From IMG/VR virus record IMGVR_UViG_3300027631_000101, positions 1 through 28,408 of that record: 28,408 nt of DNA; one strand, written 5' to 3'. Each line of letters begins with the position of its first letter. Position 1 is the stretch's first letter. The notes under the pieces are model-generated. The model did not search any database. It saw only the letters and a program-made list of their open reading frames with translations, and had not been told where the DNA came from. This document shows, one piece after another, positions 1-7,644 of this stretch. The position numbers and the translations under genes were made by a program. Origin of the DNA: a virus.

Positions 1-15
1 TATCGCCTTTTGCTA

Positions 16-44
16 TGTACTTTATTTGGGTTTTAGGGTATAAC
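16..44 (+). promoter_or_regulatory. Early-type promoter before DNA polymerase
   Basis: A -35-like TGTACT (16-21), a 17-bp spacer and a -10-like TATAAC (39-44) match the promoter family seen repeatedly in this window. The predicted RNA start near 51 lies upstream of the SD (65-68) of the polymerase gene. The assignment rests on pattern only. Confidence 0.55.
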
Positions 45-73
45 TAATAATGCGGCCAGATACTGGAGATCCA

Positions 74-2581
74 ATGAATTTTTATACCAATGTTACTCGT
101 CATCGAAATCAAATTTTAGTTCGCGGAATATCTGACGGCAAACCTGTCAAGTTTTCTGTGAAATACAAACCTTATTTATTCGTTCAAGCAAGTGCACAAA
201 CTGAACATAAGAACCTCAAAGGTGAATATGTCGGCAAGATGCAGTTCGATTCCATGTCTGAAACACGAGAGTTTCTGCAAAGTTATGAGAACGTGGCAGG
301 CATGAACATCTACGGCCTCTCTGATTGGCCTTACATGTATATTTATGACAAGTATAAAGGTGAGATCAAGTATGATCCTGCCCTTGTTTCAGTTTGTTCG
401 ATCGATATCGAGACCAGCATCGAAGGCGGCTTTCCTGATATCGAGAAAGCTGACAACGAAATCACAGCGATTACCATCGGCCGCAATGGTAGGAAGACTA
501 CGTTTGGTTGCGGTGAATACAAGGAGCATCAAGACAATGTACAATATTACAAATGCGCAGACGAATCTGCACTCTTACTCGCCTTTCTCGAAGTCTGGAA
601 CGGATCACTCTATTCGCCTGACGTTGTCACGGGCTGGAACATCGAGTTCTTCGATATCCCATATCTTGTCAACAGGATTCGAAAAGTTCTTGGATCTGAT
701 CACGCTGAACGTCTCTCTCCCTGGAAAATGCTCCGTGAATACAAAGTTAACAGCCGTGGACGAGAATGCATTTGCTATGCCCCTATCGGCATCGCAGTCC
801 TTGATTACATCCAGCTTTATCGGAAGTTTACGTACACAGAGCAGGAATCTTACCGACTTGACTACATCGCTCAAGTTGAACTGAACGAAGGTAAGATTGA
901 CTATCGTGACGAAGGTTATACCGACCTCGACGACCTTCGTCTCAGGAACTTCCAACGTTACATCGAATATAACGTTCGTGACGTTGAGATCGTTGAGAGG
1001 CTCGAAGATAAGCTGAAGCTCATCGAGTTGGTCTATGCTTTGGCTTATGACGCCAAGGTTAACTATGAAGATACTATGACAACCGTGAAACAGTGGGACG
1101 TGATCACTCACAACTACCTACTCGATCGAAACATCGTAGTGCCTCTCAACGATAAGAATAAACCCGACCGAGCCTTCGTAGGCGGATATGTCAAAGATCC
1201 AAAGGTCGGTATGAGTAAATGGGTTGTGTCGTTCGATTTGAATTCCCTTTATCCCCACCTTATCATGCAGTACAACATCTCCCCCGAGACGCTTGTTACT
1301 CGCTTAAAAGATAAGGTGTCAATCGACGACCTACTTGTTGGTGGCGCTAGTCAGTTCGGTGGCTATCTTGATAAAACGAACTGTACTATCGCCGCCAACC
1401 TTTGTATCTATACGAAAGAAAAACGAGGCTTCTTGCCATCGATTATGGATCGTATGTATGACGATCGTACTCGTTACAAAAAGCAGATGATCGAGTGCAA
1501 GAAGGAATACGAGAAGACGAAAGATCCTCGTCTTGTCAAGGAAATTGCACGACTCGATAACATGCAGATGGCCAAGAAGATTCAGCTGAACTCGGCTTAT
1601 GGTGCTCTCGGTAATAAGTGGTTCCGTTGGTTTGACGTGAACAATGCCGAAGCCATCACCACATCTGGTCAGCTCAGCATTCGTTGGATCGAGAACAAGC
1701 TCAACGACTATCTCAACAAACTGTTGAAGACAGAAAACTTTGACTATGTGTTGGCTTCCGATACCGACTCGGTTTATGTGACTCTCGAATACCTCGTCAA
1801 GAATGTATTCGGTGATGATGTGCCTGAAACCAAGAAGGTGATTCAGTATATCGACAAGATCTGTAAGGAACGTATCGAACCATTCATCGATCGTTCTTAT
1901 CAAGAACTTGCCGAATATATGCACGCATATGCTCAGAAGATGCAAATGAAGCGAGAGAACATCGCAGACAAAGGCATCTGGAAAGCCAAGAAGATGTACA
2001 TTCTCAATGTATGGAACTCTGAAGGCGTTGAGTATGAGAAGCCGAAGTTGAAGATGACAGGCATCGAAGCGGTTCGATCCTCGACTCCGACTGCATGCCG
2101 TGATGCCATTAAGAAGTCTCTCGAGATTATCATGGCTGGATCTGAATCGGATCTTCAGAAGTATGTCGCCAACTTCAAGGAAAAGTTTTCATCTCTTGGG
2201 TTTGACGACGTGGCTTTCACTCGCGGTGTCAAGGACATCGAGAAATATTGGGTAGGTGGTAGGTTCCAAAGCCAGACTCCTATCCATGTTCGTGGTTCTG
2301 TGGTCTACAACGAAATGTTGAAGAAGAAGAAACTTACAAATAAATATCAATCCATTACCAGCGGTGAGAAAATTAAGTTTGCATACTTGAAAAACCCAAA
2401 TCCGACACAAGACTATGTTATCTCGTGTCCGAATGGTCTACCGAAAGAATTGAAGATGGAAACTTACATCGACTATGCGGTGCAGTTCGAGAAAGGCTAT
2501 CTCAGCCCTATCGAGTCGATCACTAACACCATGGGATGGCAAGCAGAAAAACGCGCAACACTGGAGGATTGGTTCTCATGA
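74..2581 (+). CDS. 43: T4-type family B DNA polymerase (gp43)
   Basis: This is the replicative DNA polymerase with 3'-5' proofreading, 835 aa from the ATG at 74. Exonuclease motifs are DIETS (D111 and E113, almost the T4 positions 112/114), GWNIEFFDIPYL and YNVRDVEIVE. Polymerase motifs are DLNSLYPHLI (A), KIQLNSAYGALGNKWF (B) and ASDTDSVYV (C). An upstream ATG at 50 is in frame, but GGAG at 65-68 is correctly placed only for the ATG at 74, and the T4 residue numbering agrees. It is shorter than T4 gp43 (about 900 aa) but has every catalytic block. It leads the replication block 43-uvsX-41 and has an early-type promoter just upstream. Function is certain by family; the start is inferred. Confidence 0.97.
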   Translation: MNFYTNVTRHRNQILVRGISDGKPVKFSVKYKPYLFVQASAQTEHKNLKGEYVGKMQFDSMSETREFLQSYENVAGMNIYGLSDWPYMYIYDKYKGEIKYDPALVSVCSIDIETSIEGGFPDIEKADNEITAITIGRNGRKTTFGCGEYKEHQDNVQYYKCADESALLLAFLEVWNGSLYSPDVVTGWNIEFFDIPYLVNRIRKVLGSDHAERLSPWKMLREYKVNSRGRECICYAPIGIAVLDYIQLYRKFTYTEQESYRLDYIAQVELNEGKIDYRDEGYTDLDDLRLRNFQRYIEYNVRDVEIVERLEDKLKLIELVYALAYDAKVNYEDTMTTVKQWDVITHNYLLDRNIVVPLNDKNKPDRAFVGGYVKDPKVGMSKWVVSFDLNSLYPHLIMQYNISPETLVTRLKDKVSIDDLLVGGASQFGGYLDKTNCTIAANLCIYTKEKRGFLPSIMDRMYDDRTRYKKQMIECKKEYEKTKDPRLVKEIARLDNMQMAKKIQLNSAYGALGNKWFRWFDVNNAEAITTSGQLSIRWIENKLNDYLNKLLKTENFDYVLASDTDSVYVTLEYLVKNVFGDDVPETKKVIQYIDKICKERIEPFIDRSYQELAEYMHAYAQKMQMKRENIADKGIWKAKKMYILNVWNSEGVEYEKPKLKMTGIEAVRSSTPTACRDAIKKSLEIIMAGSESDLQKYVANFKEKFSSLGFDDVAFTRGVKDIEKYWVGGRFQSQTPIHVRGSVVYNEMLKKKKLTNKYQSITSGEKIKFAYLKNPNPTQDYVISCPNGLPKELKMETYIDYAVQFEKGYLSPIESITNTMGWQAEKRATLEDWFS

Positions 2582-2778
2582 TGGTAACAGAATACAATGG
2601 CAATGGAAAATATGCAAATCGCCGAGCTGAATTGCATAAGCAAATCTATGATGATTATTACTATGTCAAGTTTTTTGAAAATGATGAGCATATTGAAACG
2701 CGAGTTTTAAAAGACAAAACATTACGATACGCAGAAGATTGCGCTGAAAACTGGACAATAGGAGTTATTAATGGCTAA
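2578..2778 (+). CDS. Small hypothetical phage protein
   Basis: A 66-aa protein rich in charged and tyrosine residues, with no recognised domain or membrane segment. Two adjacent ATGs (2578 and 2581) overlap the polymerase stop codon. GGAGG at 2562-2566 serves either one, so translational coupling to gp43 is likely. An in-frame ATG at 2536 would read deep inside the polymerase gene and is less likely. The gene is more AT-rich than its neighbours. Function unknown; the tight packing between polymerase and uvsX suggests an early small accessory protein. Confidence 0.7.
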   Translation: MMVTEYNGNGKYANRRAELHKQIYDDYYYVKFFENDEHIETRVLKDKTLRYAEDCAENWTIGVING

Positions 2779-3001
2779 ACTAGATATAGACTTAGACTTT
2801 GATTTTGGTTTCACGACTTCATCTGAAGAAGAAATCAAACAAGAAGGCAACGATAAGGCACGTTACATGTACGATGCCATCATGCCTTTACTTACAAACT
2901 TAAAGAAAGATGCAGACAAAAACCCGATCATCAACTGGCCTAATCGTGCCGAGAAAATCGATCTCTTCATTACTAAATTAAATAAGATTCTCGCATCTTA
3001 A
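2771..3001 (+). CDS. Small acidic conserved phage protein
   Basis: A 76-aa protein with an unusual aspartate-rich start (MAKLDIDLDFDFGF) followed by a helical charged region. It overlaps the previous gene by 8 bases and has AGGAG (2759-2763) upstream of its ATG, so it is co-translated with it. Proteins with this kind of acidic N-terminus occur beside uvsX in other T4-like phages (from memory). An acidic peptide at this position could contact a replication or recombination protein, but nothing in the sequence shows that. Function unknown. Confidence 0.75.
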   Translation: MAKLDIDLDFDFGFTTSSEEEIKQEGNDKARYMYDAIMPLLTNLKKDADKNPIINWPNRAEKIDLFITKLNKILAS

Positions 3002-3004
3002 TGG

Positions 3005-3033
3005 TGTACAAATAAAGATATATCGTATATACT
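3005..3033 (+). promoter_or_regulatory. Early-type promoter for uvsX
   Basis: TGTACA (3005-3010), a 17-bp spacer and TATACT (3028-3033) lie in the gap just before uvsX. The predicted start near 3040 leaves the uvsX SD (AGGAG, 3048-3052) inside the RNA. It is one of the best members of the promoter family described in the findings. Confidence 0.65.
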
Positions 3034-3057
3034 GGGACAATCAGACAAGGAGAAGTT

Positions 3058-4128
3058 ATGTCAGACCTATTAAATAAATTGCGTAAGAATACCACAATCA
3101 AGGATTCAGATATTTTGTCTGATTCCAAGTTCTTCAATGCCAAGGACATGATCCGCACGACAGTGCCTGCAATCAACATTGCATTGAGTGGTAAAATTAA
3201 CGGTGGCTTCGTTCCTGGTCTGACCATTTGGGCAGGTCCATCGAAGCACTTCAAAACTTCTTTTAGTCTTCTCATGGCGAAAGCATACATGGACACGTAT
3301 CCAGATGCAGTCATGCTTTTCTATGACTCAGAATTTGGTACTCCTCAATCTTACTTCGACTCGTTCGGCATCGACACATCTCGAGTTCTCCATACTCCCA
3401 TCACAGATGTCGAACAGTTGAAGTTTGATATTATGCATCAGTTCGAAGAGATCAAGCGCGGCGATCGTGTCATCGTTGTGATCGACTCGGTCGGCAATCT
3501 CGCTTCGAAGAAGGAAGTCGAAGATGCACTCAAGCAGAACTCAGCCGCCGATATGACTCGCGCAAAACAGTTGAAGTCGCTCTTCCGCATGGTTACGCCC
3601 CATCTTAACCTCAAGGATATTCCTCTGATCGTGGTCAACCACACTTATCAGACTCAAGAGATGTACTCGAAGGCCGTCGTATCTGGTGGCACTGGCATCT
3701 ATTATTCGGCTGACAACATCTTCATTCTTGGTCGTCAACAAGAGAAAGATGGCAAGGAAGTCACTGGCTACAACTTCATCATCAACGTTGAGAAGTCTCG
3801 CTTTGTAAAAGAAAAGAGCAAGATTCCAATCGAAGTATCATGGGAAGAAGGCATCAGCAAATGGTCTGGTCTACTTGACATGGCTCTCGAGTCTGGTCAC
3901 GTGATCAAGCCAAAGGTTGGTTGGTTCCAAAAGGTTGATATGACTACTGGAGAAATCTCCGATAAGTCGTATCGCCTGAATGATACTTATAACTTCAACT
4001 TCTGGCATCCTATTCTACAGTGTCCTAAGTTCAATGAGTTCGTTGAAAAGAAGTACGCTGCAGCAAACGGTGCCATTATGCAAAGTGAAGACGAAGTGGC
4101 AGATGTCTATGAGATGGAGGATGAATGA
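3058..4128 (+). CDS. uvsX: UvsX RecA-like recombinase
   Basis: This is the T4 UvsX homologue, 356 aa. It is an ATP-dependent strand-exchange protein for recombination-dependent replication and repair. Walker A is GPSKHFKTS (K66, T67), very close to the T4 form. Walker B is VIVVIDSV (D143). The acidic C-terminal tail (EDEVADVYEMEDE) resembles the regulatory acidic tail of RecA-family proteins. Its own promoter (3005-3033) and a good SD, AGGAG at 3048-3052, precede the start. The stop overlaps the gp41 start (ATGA), so recombinase and helicase are translationally coupled. Confidence 0.96.
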   Translation: MSDLLNKLRKNTTIKDSDILSDSKFFNAKDMIRTTVPAINIALSGKINGGFVPGLTIWAGPSKHFKTSFSLLMAKAYMDTYPDAVMLFYDSEFGTPQSYFDSFGIDTSRVLHTPITDVEQLKFDIMHQFEEIKRGDRVIVVIDSVGNLASKKEVEDALKQNSAADMTRAKQLKSLFRMVTPHLNLKDIPLIVVNHTYQTQEMYSKAVVSGGTGIYYSADNIFILGRQQEKDGKEVTGYNFIINVEKSRFVKEKSKIPIEVSWEEGISKWSGLLDMALESGHVIKPKVGWFQKVDMTTGEISDKSYRLNDTYNFNFWHPILQCPKFNEFVEKKYAAANGAIMQSEDEVADVYEMEDE

Positions 4129-5540
4129 GAATTGAACACATCATATTTGGAAATCTTATTGAAAACGAGGATTATGCCCGCAAGGTCATTCCATTCCTCA
4201 AAGAAGAATACTTTACAGACACTGTAGATCGTAAGATCTTCTCTATCATTCATGAATACGTGGGAAAGTATAACAACTTTCCTACAAAATCTGCTGTCGA
4301 GATTGATCTTAACGAGGTAGGTGGTCTGTCTGACGATCAGTTCAAGCTTGCCAAAGAAGTTGTCTCTGGACTTGACAAGTCTGAAGATCGTGATGTGGCA
4401 TGGCTCGTAGATAATACCGAGAAGTTTTGTAAAGACAAGGCATTGTATAATGCTTTGATGAAGTCTATTCAGTTGGTAGACGACAGCAAGAAGGATAGCA
4501 TCTCAGTCGGTGCTATTCCTCAGATCTTGACTGACGCACTCGGTGTTTCTTTCGATAGCCATATCGGCCACGACTTCTTGAATGATGCAGCAGAACGCTA
4601 TGAGTTCTATCATCGTAAGGAAGTTCGTATCGGTTTCGACCTTGATTTCTTTAACAAGATTACTCAAGGCGGTCTGCCTCGTAAGACACTGAACATTGCT
4701 CTTGCTGGTACTGGTGTCGGTAAGTCATTGTTCATGTGTCATAACGCGGCTCAAAACTTGATGTCGGGTCAGAATGTCTTGTATATCACTTTGGAAATGG
4801 CAGAAGAAAGAATCGCCGAGCGTATCGATGCCAATCTCCTCGGTGTAACACTCGACGATCTGAAGGATCTACCTCAAGCCATCTACTACAAGTTGGTAGG
4901 CAAAGTCAAGGAACGAGCAAAAGGCAAGCTCATTGTGAAGGAGTATCCAACAGCATGCGCAGGATCCGCAAACTTTCGACATCTCTTGAACGAATTGAAG
5001 ATCAAGAAGAACTTTATCCCCGACATTATTTACATCGATTATCTGAACATCTGTGCGTCGTCGAGGATCAAGCCGGGATCGAACGTGAACTCGTACACCT
5101 ACATCAAGGCGATCGCCGAAGAACTTCGCGGCCTCGCCGTCGAGTTCAACGTGCCAATCGTTTCTGCTACTCAGACTAATCGTTCTGGTTTCAGCAACTC
5201 TGATGTCGGTCTCGAAGATACATCTGAATCGTTCGGTCTGCCAGCAACGGCCGACTTTATGTTTGCCTTGATTACGAGTGAAGAGCTACGTCAACTCAAT
5301 CAGATCATGGTAAAGCAGTTGAAGAATCGTTACGGCGATCCTTCAGTACACAAGCGATTCGTGATTGGTGTCGACTATTCGAAAATGCGTCTGTATAATG
5401 TAGAAGCATCTGCTCAAGAAGATCTTGTGCAAGACGAAGATCGACCAGTCTTCGACAACTCCGCCTCTGGTTATCGACTCGAGAATGAATCGAAACCAGT
5501 CAGTAAGTTTGAGAAAATTAAATTTGCAGGTTTCAAATGA
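4125..5540 (+). CDS. 41: DnaB-type replicative helicase (gp41)
   Basis: A 471-aa protein, close to the 475 aa of T4 gp41. It is the hexameric 5'-3' helicase that works with primase gp61 on the lagging strand. The N-terminal ~150 residues form the helical domain. The RecA-like core starts with Walker A AGTGVGKS (about 194-201), then LYITLEMAEERIAERI and the Walker B strand DIIYIDYLNIC. It starts inside the uvsX stop (ATGA), and its own stop overlaps the next gene. The DNA coding the core at about 5041-5160 is markedly richer in G+C (68 of 120 bases) than the next 60 bases (26 of 60), which hints at a recombined patch. Confidence 0.95.
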   Translation: MRIEHIIFGNLIENEDYARKVIPFLKEEYFTDTVDRKIFSIIHEYVGKYNNFPTKSAVEIDLNEVGGLSDDQFKLAKEVVSGLDKSEDRDVAWLVDNTEKFCKDKALYNALMKSIQLVDDSKKDSISVGAIPQILTDALGVSFDSHIGHDFLNDAAERYEFYHRKEVRIGFDLDFFNKITQGGLPRKTLNIALAGTGVGKSLFMCHNAAQNLMSGQNVLYITLEMAEERIAERIDANLLGVTLDDLKDLPQAIYYKLVGKVKERAKGKLIVKEYPTACAGSANFRHLLNELKIKKNFIPDIIYIDYLNICASSRIKPGSNVNSYTYIKAIAEELRGLAVEFNVPIVSATQTNRSGFSNSDVGLEDTSESFGLPATADFMFALITSEELRQLNQIMVKQLKNRYGDPSVHKRFVIGVDYSKMRLYNVEASAQEDLVQDEDRPVFDNSASGYRLENESKPVSKFEKIKFAGFK

Positions 5541-5719
5541 TCGATAATCTCAGACGTGACTGGATAGTCAATACAGTCAAAAATCCTAAATACAGATGGA
5601 AGTGCCAGATACTAAAGAATACTTGGTGGATGGTCGAGGAAGGCAATGAGCCTAATTGGTTTCATCGCAAGATGCAAGAACTTTGTTTTGGTTTTAAATG
5701 GGAGAAGATTGATGGTTAA
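5537..5719 (+). CDS. Small hypothetical protein, tryptophan-rich
   Basis: A 60-aa basic protein with six tryptophans, including a WW pair (TWWMVEEG). Its start overlaps the gp41 stop (ATGA), so it is probably translated by coupling. No domain is recognised. The short aromatic, basic sequence could fold as a small nucleic-acid or protein binding unit, but that is speculation. The neighbouring replication genes suggest early expression. Confidence 0.65.
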   Translation: MIDNLRRDWIVNTVKNPKYRWKCQILKNTWWMVEEGNEPNWFHRKMQELCFGFKWEKIDG

Positions 5720-5954
5720 CTATAAGATCGTAAATACTGGAAAGATCGTCGATGTCGGTGGCGGATTTGGCGAAAACAGCGGTGATATCCTTGAGACCAA
5801 GACAGATCAGGTTGTAATCAAGGGTGTGCGTATGTCCAAAGTCAAAGAAATGGTTCGACATCTGAACTTTGGCGGTGGGTTTGACGGCCACACACCAGCA
5901 TTTTTTTTAGCCGAACGCGAAAAAACTTTAGAATTGACTGTAGAACTTGTATAA
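5712..5954 (+). CDS. Small hypothetical phage protein
   Basis: An 80-aa protein starting at the ATG at 5712, preceded by GGGAGA (5700-5705). A longer in-frame reading from 5646 lies inside the previous gene and lacks this SD. It has a glycine-rich segment (VDVGGGFGENSGD), a beta-like middle and LNFGGGFDGH. No domain is recognised. It overlaps the preceding gene by 8 bases. Its stop codon lies within the late-promoter motif at 5950-5957, so it closes the first replication operon. Confidence 0.7.
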   Translation: MVNYKIVNTGKIVDVGGGFGENSGDILETKTDQVVIKGVRMSKVKEMVRHLNFGGGFDGHTPAFFLAEREKTLELTVELV

Positions 5955-5957
5955 ATA
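5950..5957 (+). promoter_or_regulatory. T4-type late promoter TATAAATA
   Basis: An exact TATAAATA, the T4 late promoter core, overlaps the stop codon of the preceding gene. The expected start is near 5963. The only thing downstream before a strong terminator is the RNA candidate at about 5994-6102. Confidence 0.5.
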
Positions 5958-5959
5958 GA

Positions 5960-5987
5960 TGTACACTATGTGGTGCGTGGATATACA
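5960..5987 (+). promoter_or_regulatory. Early-type promoter for a possible small RNA
   Basis: TGTACA (5960-5965), a 16-bp spacer and TATACA (5982-5987) match the early promoter family. The site directly follows the late promoter core. The -10 is overlapped by a perfect inverted repeat, ACAGTT-TT-AACTGT (5985-5998), which could be an operator. The predicted start is near 5994. Confidence 0.45.
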
Positions 5988-5993
5988 GTTTTA

Positions 5994-6102
5994 ACTGTGT
6001 AAGAGGCAAGTGTCTTAATTGACGACTGGAATAGGCAGGGTCACAGGTGGGGTTCCTCCTGCTACACGCATGATGGGCGGCTTTCGGGTCGCCCATTTTT
6101 TT
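5994..6102 (+). ncRNA. Candidate intergenic small RNA
   Basis: A non-coding interval of about 110 nt is bounded by tandem late and early-type promoters and a strong intrinsic terminator. Three hairpins can be drawn. First, AGTGTC (6009-6014) pairs with GAC-g-ACT (6021-6027). Second, GCAGG (6035-6039) pairs with CCTGC (6058-6062), with AGG/CCT pairing inside. Third comes the terminator. The second hairpin carries UUCCUCCU, complementary to Shine-Dalgarno sequences. The longest + strand frame from an ATG here is eight codons, and no tRNA fold is seen. It may be an sRNA or simply a leader/terminator region. Confidence 0.4.
6072..6102 (+). terminator. Intrinsic terminator
   Basis: GATGGGCGGC and GTCGCCCATT form a nearly perfect GC-rich stem with a small UUCG-containing loop, followed by a run of seven T. 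It ends transcription from the replication operon and from the promoters at 5950-5987. Confidence 0.9.
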
Positions 6103-6115
6103 GCTCTTTTTTTGA

Positions 6116-6170
6116 AATAAACATGTACATTTTATCAAAACTTTGGTAAGGTGGACCTATAATCAAGAAG
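6116..6170 (+). repeat. Duplicated promoter/leader, copy 1
   Basis: This block contains AATAAACATGTACATTTTAT, GGTAAGGTGGA, CTATAAT and AAGAAGGA. The same blocks, in the same order and spacing, recur at 6434-6489. Each copy precedes a different small gene. Confidence 0.75.
6124..6152 (+). promoter_or_regulatory. Early-type promoter, leader copy 1
   Basis: TGTACA (6124-6129), a 17-bp spacer and TAAGGT (6147-6152) are followed by GGACCTATAAT and an AAGAAGGA SD. The block is repeated almost exactly at 6442-6490. It drives the gene at 6181. Confidence 0.5.
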
Positions 6171-6180
6171 GAAAAAACAC

Positions 6181-6432
6181 ATGTACTCCATTCAATATTT
6201 CGATCGTCTTAACAACAACCTCGACACCTCTTCGCCAAAATTCCCTACCATTCAACTTCTCGTCGATTTTATCAATCAAAATCCCGACCTCGAATATTCT
6301 ATCGTCCTCTACAAAAACTTCTTCGTCGCACCAACCGTCGACGATATTATCCTTAACCAAAAACCTCGTCCAAAATTTGTCAAACTTATGACTAAAGTTT
6401 CTACCACTCTCGACAATTACGTATCTTCATAA
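6181..6432 (+). CDS. Small hypothetical protein
   Basis: An 83-aa protein of unknown function with mixed hydrophobic and polar composition and no membrane segment or motif. It begins 10 bases after an AAGAAGGA SD and behind its own early-type promoter, which picks this frame over the overlapping ones on both strands (6143-6391 on +, 6163-6360 on -). Its codons favour C at third positions (CTC, ACC, GAC), unlike the AT-rich flanks. That asymmetry also creates the open antisense frames. Early expression is inferred from the promoter. Confidence 0.7.
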   Translation: MYSIQYFDRLNNNLDTSSPKFPTIQLLVDFINQNPDLEYSIVLYKNFFVAPTVDDIILNQKPRPKFVKLMTKVSTTLDNYVSS

Positions 6433-6433
6433 A

Positions 6434-6489
6434 AATAAACATGTACATTTTATTGCAGATTTGGTAAGGTGGATCTATAATGAAGAAGG
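6434..6489 (+). repeat. Duplicated promoter/leader, copy 2
   Basis: Second copy of the leader at 6116-6170, with a few changes in the spacer (TTGCAGA for CAAAACT) and at single sites. In both copies AAGAAGGA acts as the SD, and this settles the start of the small gene that follows at 6498. Confidence 0.75.
6442..6470 (+). promoter_or_regulatory. Early-type promoter, leader copy 2
   Basis: TGTACA (6442-6447), a 17-bp spacer and TAAGGT (6465-6470). The predicted start near 6477 leaves the SD (AAGAAGGA, 6483-6490) in the RNA. It drives the small gene at 6498 and the metallophosphoesterase. Confidence 0.5.
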
Positions 6490-6497
6490 ATATGATG

Positions 6498-6593
6498 ATG
6501 TCTGCTGAAGAACAAGAATTCTGGGAAGGTTATGAAGCTTGGCTCGATGAGCAAGCCGATCGTGCTGCATACGAACGTATGGTGGAAATGTGA
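6498..6593 (+). CDS. Very small acidic protein
   Basis: A 31-aa acidic peptide beginning MSAEEQEFWEGYEAWLDEQ, probably one helix. Four ATGs are in frame (6480, 6492, 6495, 6498). The SD copied from the duplicated leader lies at 6483-6490, so 6498 is best placed; starting at 6480 would give 37 aa. Its stop overlaps the GTG start of the metallophosphoesterase, which implies translational coupling. Function unknown. Confidence 0.55.
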   Translation: MSAEEQEFWEGYEAWLDEQADRAAYERMVEM

Positions 6594-7228
6594 CTCGATT
6601 TGTAAACAGATTCGTTATCTCTGACCATCATCTTGGTCATACGAACTCGTGGGAAAAGTTCAAACTATCTGACGGCAGTCCGCTGCGTCCGTTCACCTCG
6701 ACTGAAGAGATGAACGAGACCATGATTGAACGCCACAATGCCAAAGTGAAAGAGCAGGACACTGTCTACTTTCTTGGCGACGTAGTAATCAATAAGAAGT
6801 ATCTCGAACTGGTAAAGCGTATGAACGGCCGTAAGATCCTGATTCGTGGTAACCATGACATCTTTAAGGATGAAGACTATCGTGCAGTTGGCTTTGAGCA
6901 GATGCACGGTGTTCGTGTGTTTGTGGATAAGTTCATTCTGAGCCATATCCCACTGCACCCTGACTGTGTGACAGAACGTTTCAAGGTCAACGTCCATGGA
7001 CATCTTCATGCGAATGAGGTCAAAATGCCGTGGGGAGTTAATGCTGATAGAAACGAAATCATATATGCTGACTTCCCGGATCCTCGCTATCTGTGTGTCT
7101 CGGTTGAGCATACGAACTATGAGCCTCTGCACTTCGATGAAGTTCAAGCTCGCATCGATAAGCGTTGGGCAGATACTGGTTACACCGGTCCTGCCAAGGC
7201 TTGGGGTAATGGAAGTGGACCTGGTTGA
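6590..7228 (+). CDS. Calcineurin-like metallophosphoesterase
   Basis: A 212-aa metal-dependent phosphoesterase. The five family motifs appear in order: SDHHLGH (D12, H14), LGDVV (G63, D64), RGNHD (88-90), SH (H119) and HGHLH (H136, H138, H140). Such enzymes hydrolyse phosphomono- or phosphodiesters, and phage members are often annotated as phosphatases or nucleases; the substrate here is unknown. The start is a GTG that overlaps the stop of the preceding peptide, with GGTGGA upstream. It overlaps the next gene by one base (TGATG). It is early by its promoter at 6442. Confidence 0.88.
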   Translation: MTRFVNRFVISDHHLGHTNSWEKFKLSDGSPLRPFTSTEEMNETMIERHNAKVKEQDTVYFLGDVVINKKYLELVKRMNGRKILIRGNHDIFKDEDYRAVGFEQMHGVRVFVDKFILSHIPLHPDCVTERFKVNVHGHLHANEVKMPWGVNADRNEIIYADFPDPRYLCVSVEHTNYEPLHFDEVQARIDKRWADTGYTGPAKAWGNGSGPG

Positions 7229-7602
7229 TGAGTAAACTAGTACAAGCAGTTGAGGCATCAGCTGGTCGCAATTATCAGCGCCGTATGAAGCCTGAGGGGC
7301 TCCTTTCTTCTATGATTAATGTAGAAGCCACGATGAATAAGGACGTGGTGCGCTACACACAGACGCGGTATAGTATCCGAGCCAAGCTCGGCGCTGATGC
7401 GTGGGTAGATGATCACCGCCCCGAAGCACTTCCTAAGGCCATCGTGCAAACGCAGCGAGCTATTACGGAAGCTGTGTTCGGGGAATTCAGACCATACTTT
7501 CGTGAGTTGAATCTGGCAGTGTTAGATGGTAAGTATGACGATCTTTATGAGATTCTAGATCGGTTTGAGAAGCAGATGTTTAAGGCAGATAGTTTCGAAT
7601 AG
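7228..7602 (+). CDS. Conserved hypothetical phage protein
   Basis: A 124-aa soluble, helix-rich protein with no recognised motif. The ATG at 7228 overlaps the stop of the phosphoesterase (TGATG), so the two are probably co-translated. A TTG one codon earlier is also possible. The C-terminal part (YDDLYEILDRFEKQMF) looks like an amphipathic helix. Function unknown. Confidence 0.75.
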   Translation: MSKLVQAVEASAGRNYQRRMKPEGLLSSMINVEATMNKDVVRYTQTRYSIRAKLGADAWVDDHRPEALPKAIVQTQRAITEAVFGEFRPYFRELNLAVLDGKYDDLYEILDRFEKQMFKADSFE

Positions 7603-7644
7603 CTGTTGCCATTATCTAATAAGTGATGTATAAGGAGATATAGA

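Noticed and set aside
605-1945. Long antisense open frames within the polymerase gene
   Set aside because: They lie opposite a certain coding region, have no SD or promoter and no recognisable protein; codon bias of the + strand explains them.
2336-2347. AATAAATA late-promoter-like motif inside the polymerase gene
   Set aside because: No downstream gene needs it, and AT-rich codons (AAT AAA TAT) explain it.
4955-5179. 74-codon + frame inside gp41
   Set aside because: An out-of-frame shadow of the helicase core created by the local GC-rich codons, with no SD.
5842-6138. 98-codon antisense frame over the intergenic RNA region
   Set aside because: It runs through the terminator stem and into the preceding gene and has no plausible start signals.
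6143-6391. 82-codon + frame and 6163-6360 antisense frame over the gene at 6181
   Set aside because: The duplicated leader places promoter and SD exactly for the ATG at 6181; neither competing frame has such signals.
7606-7634. TTGCCA, 17-bp spacer, TATAAG promoter-like site
   Set aside because: The -10 overlaps the SD AAGGAG of the gene at 7645, so RNA from it would lack the SD; read-through from the promoter at 6442 is simpler.
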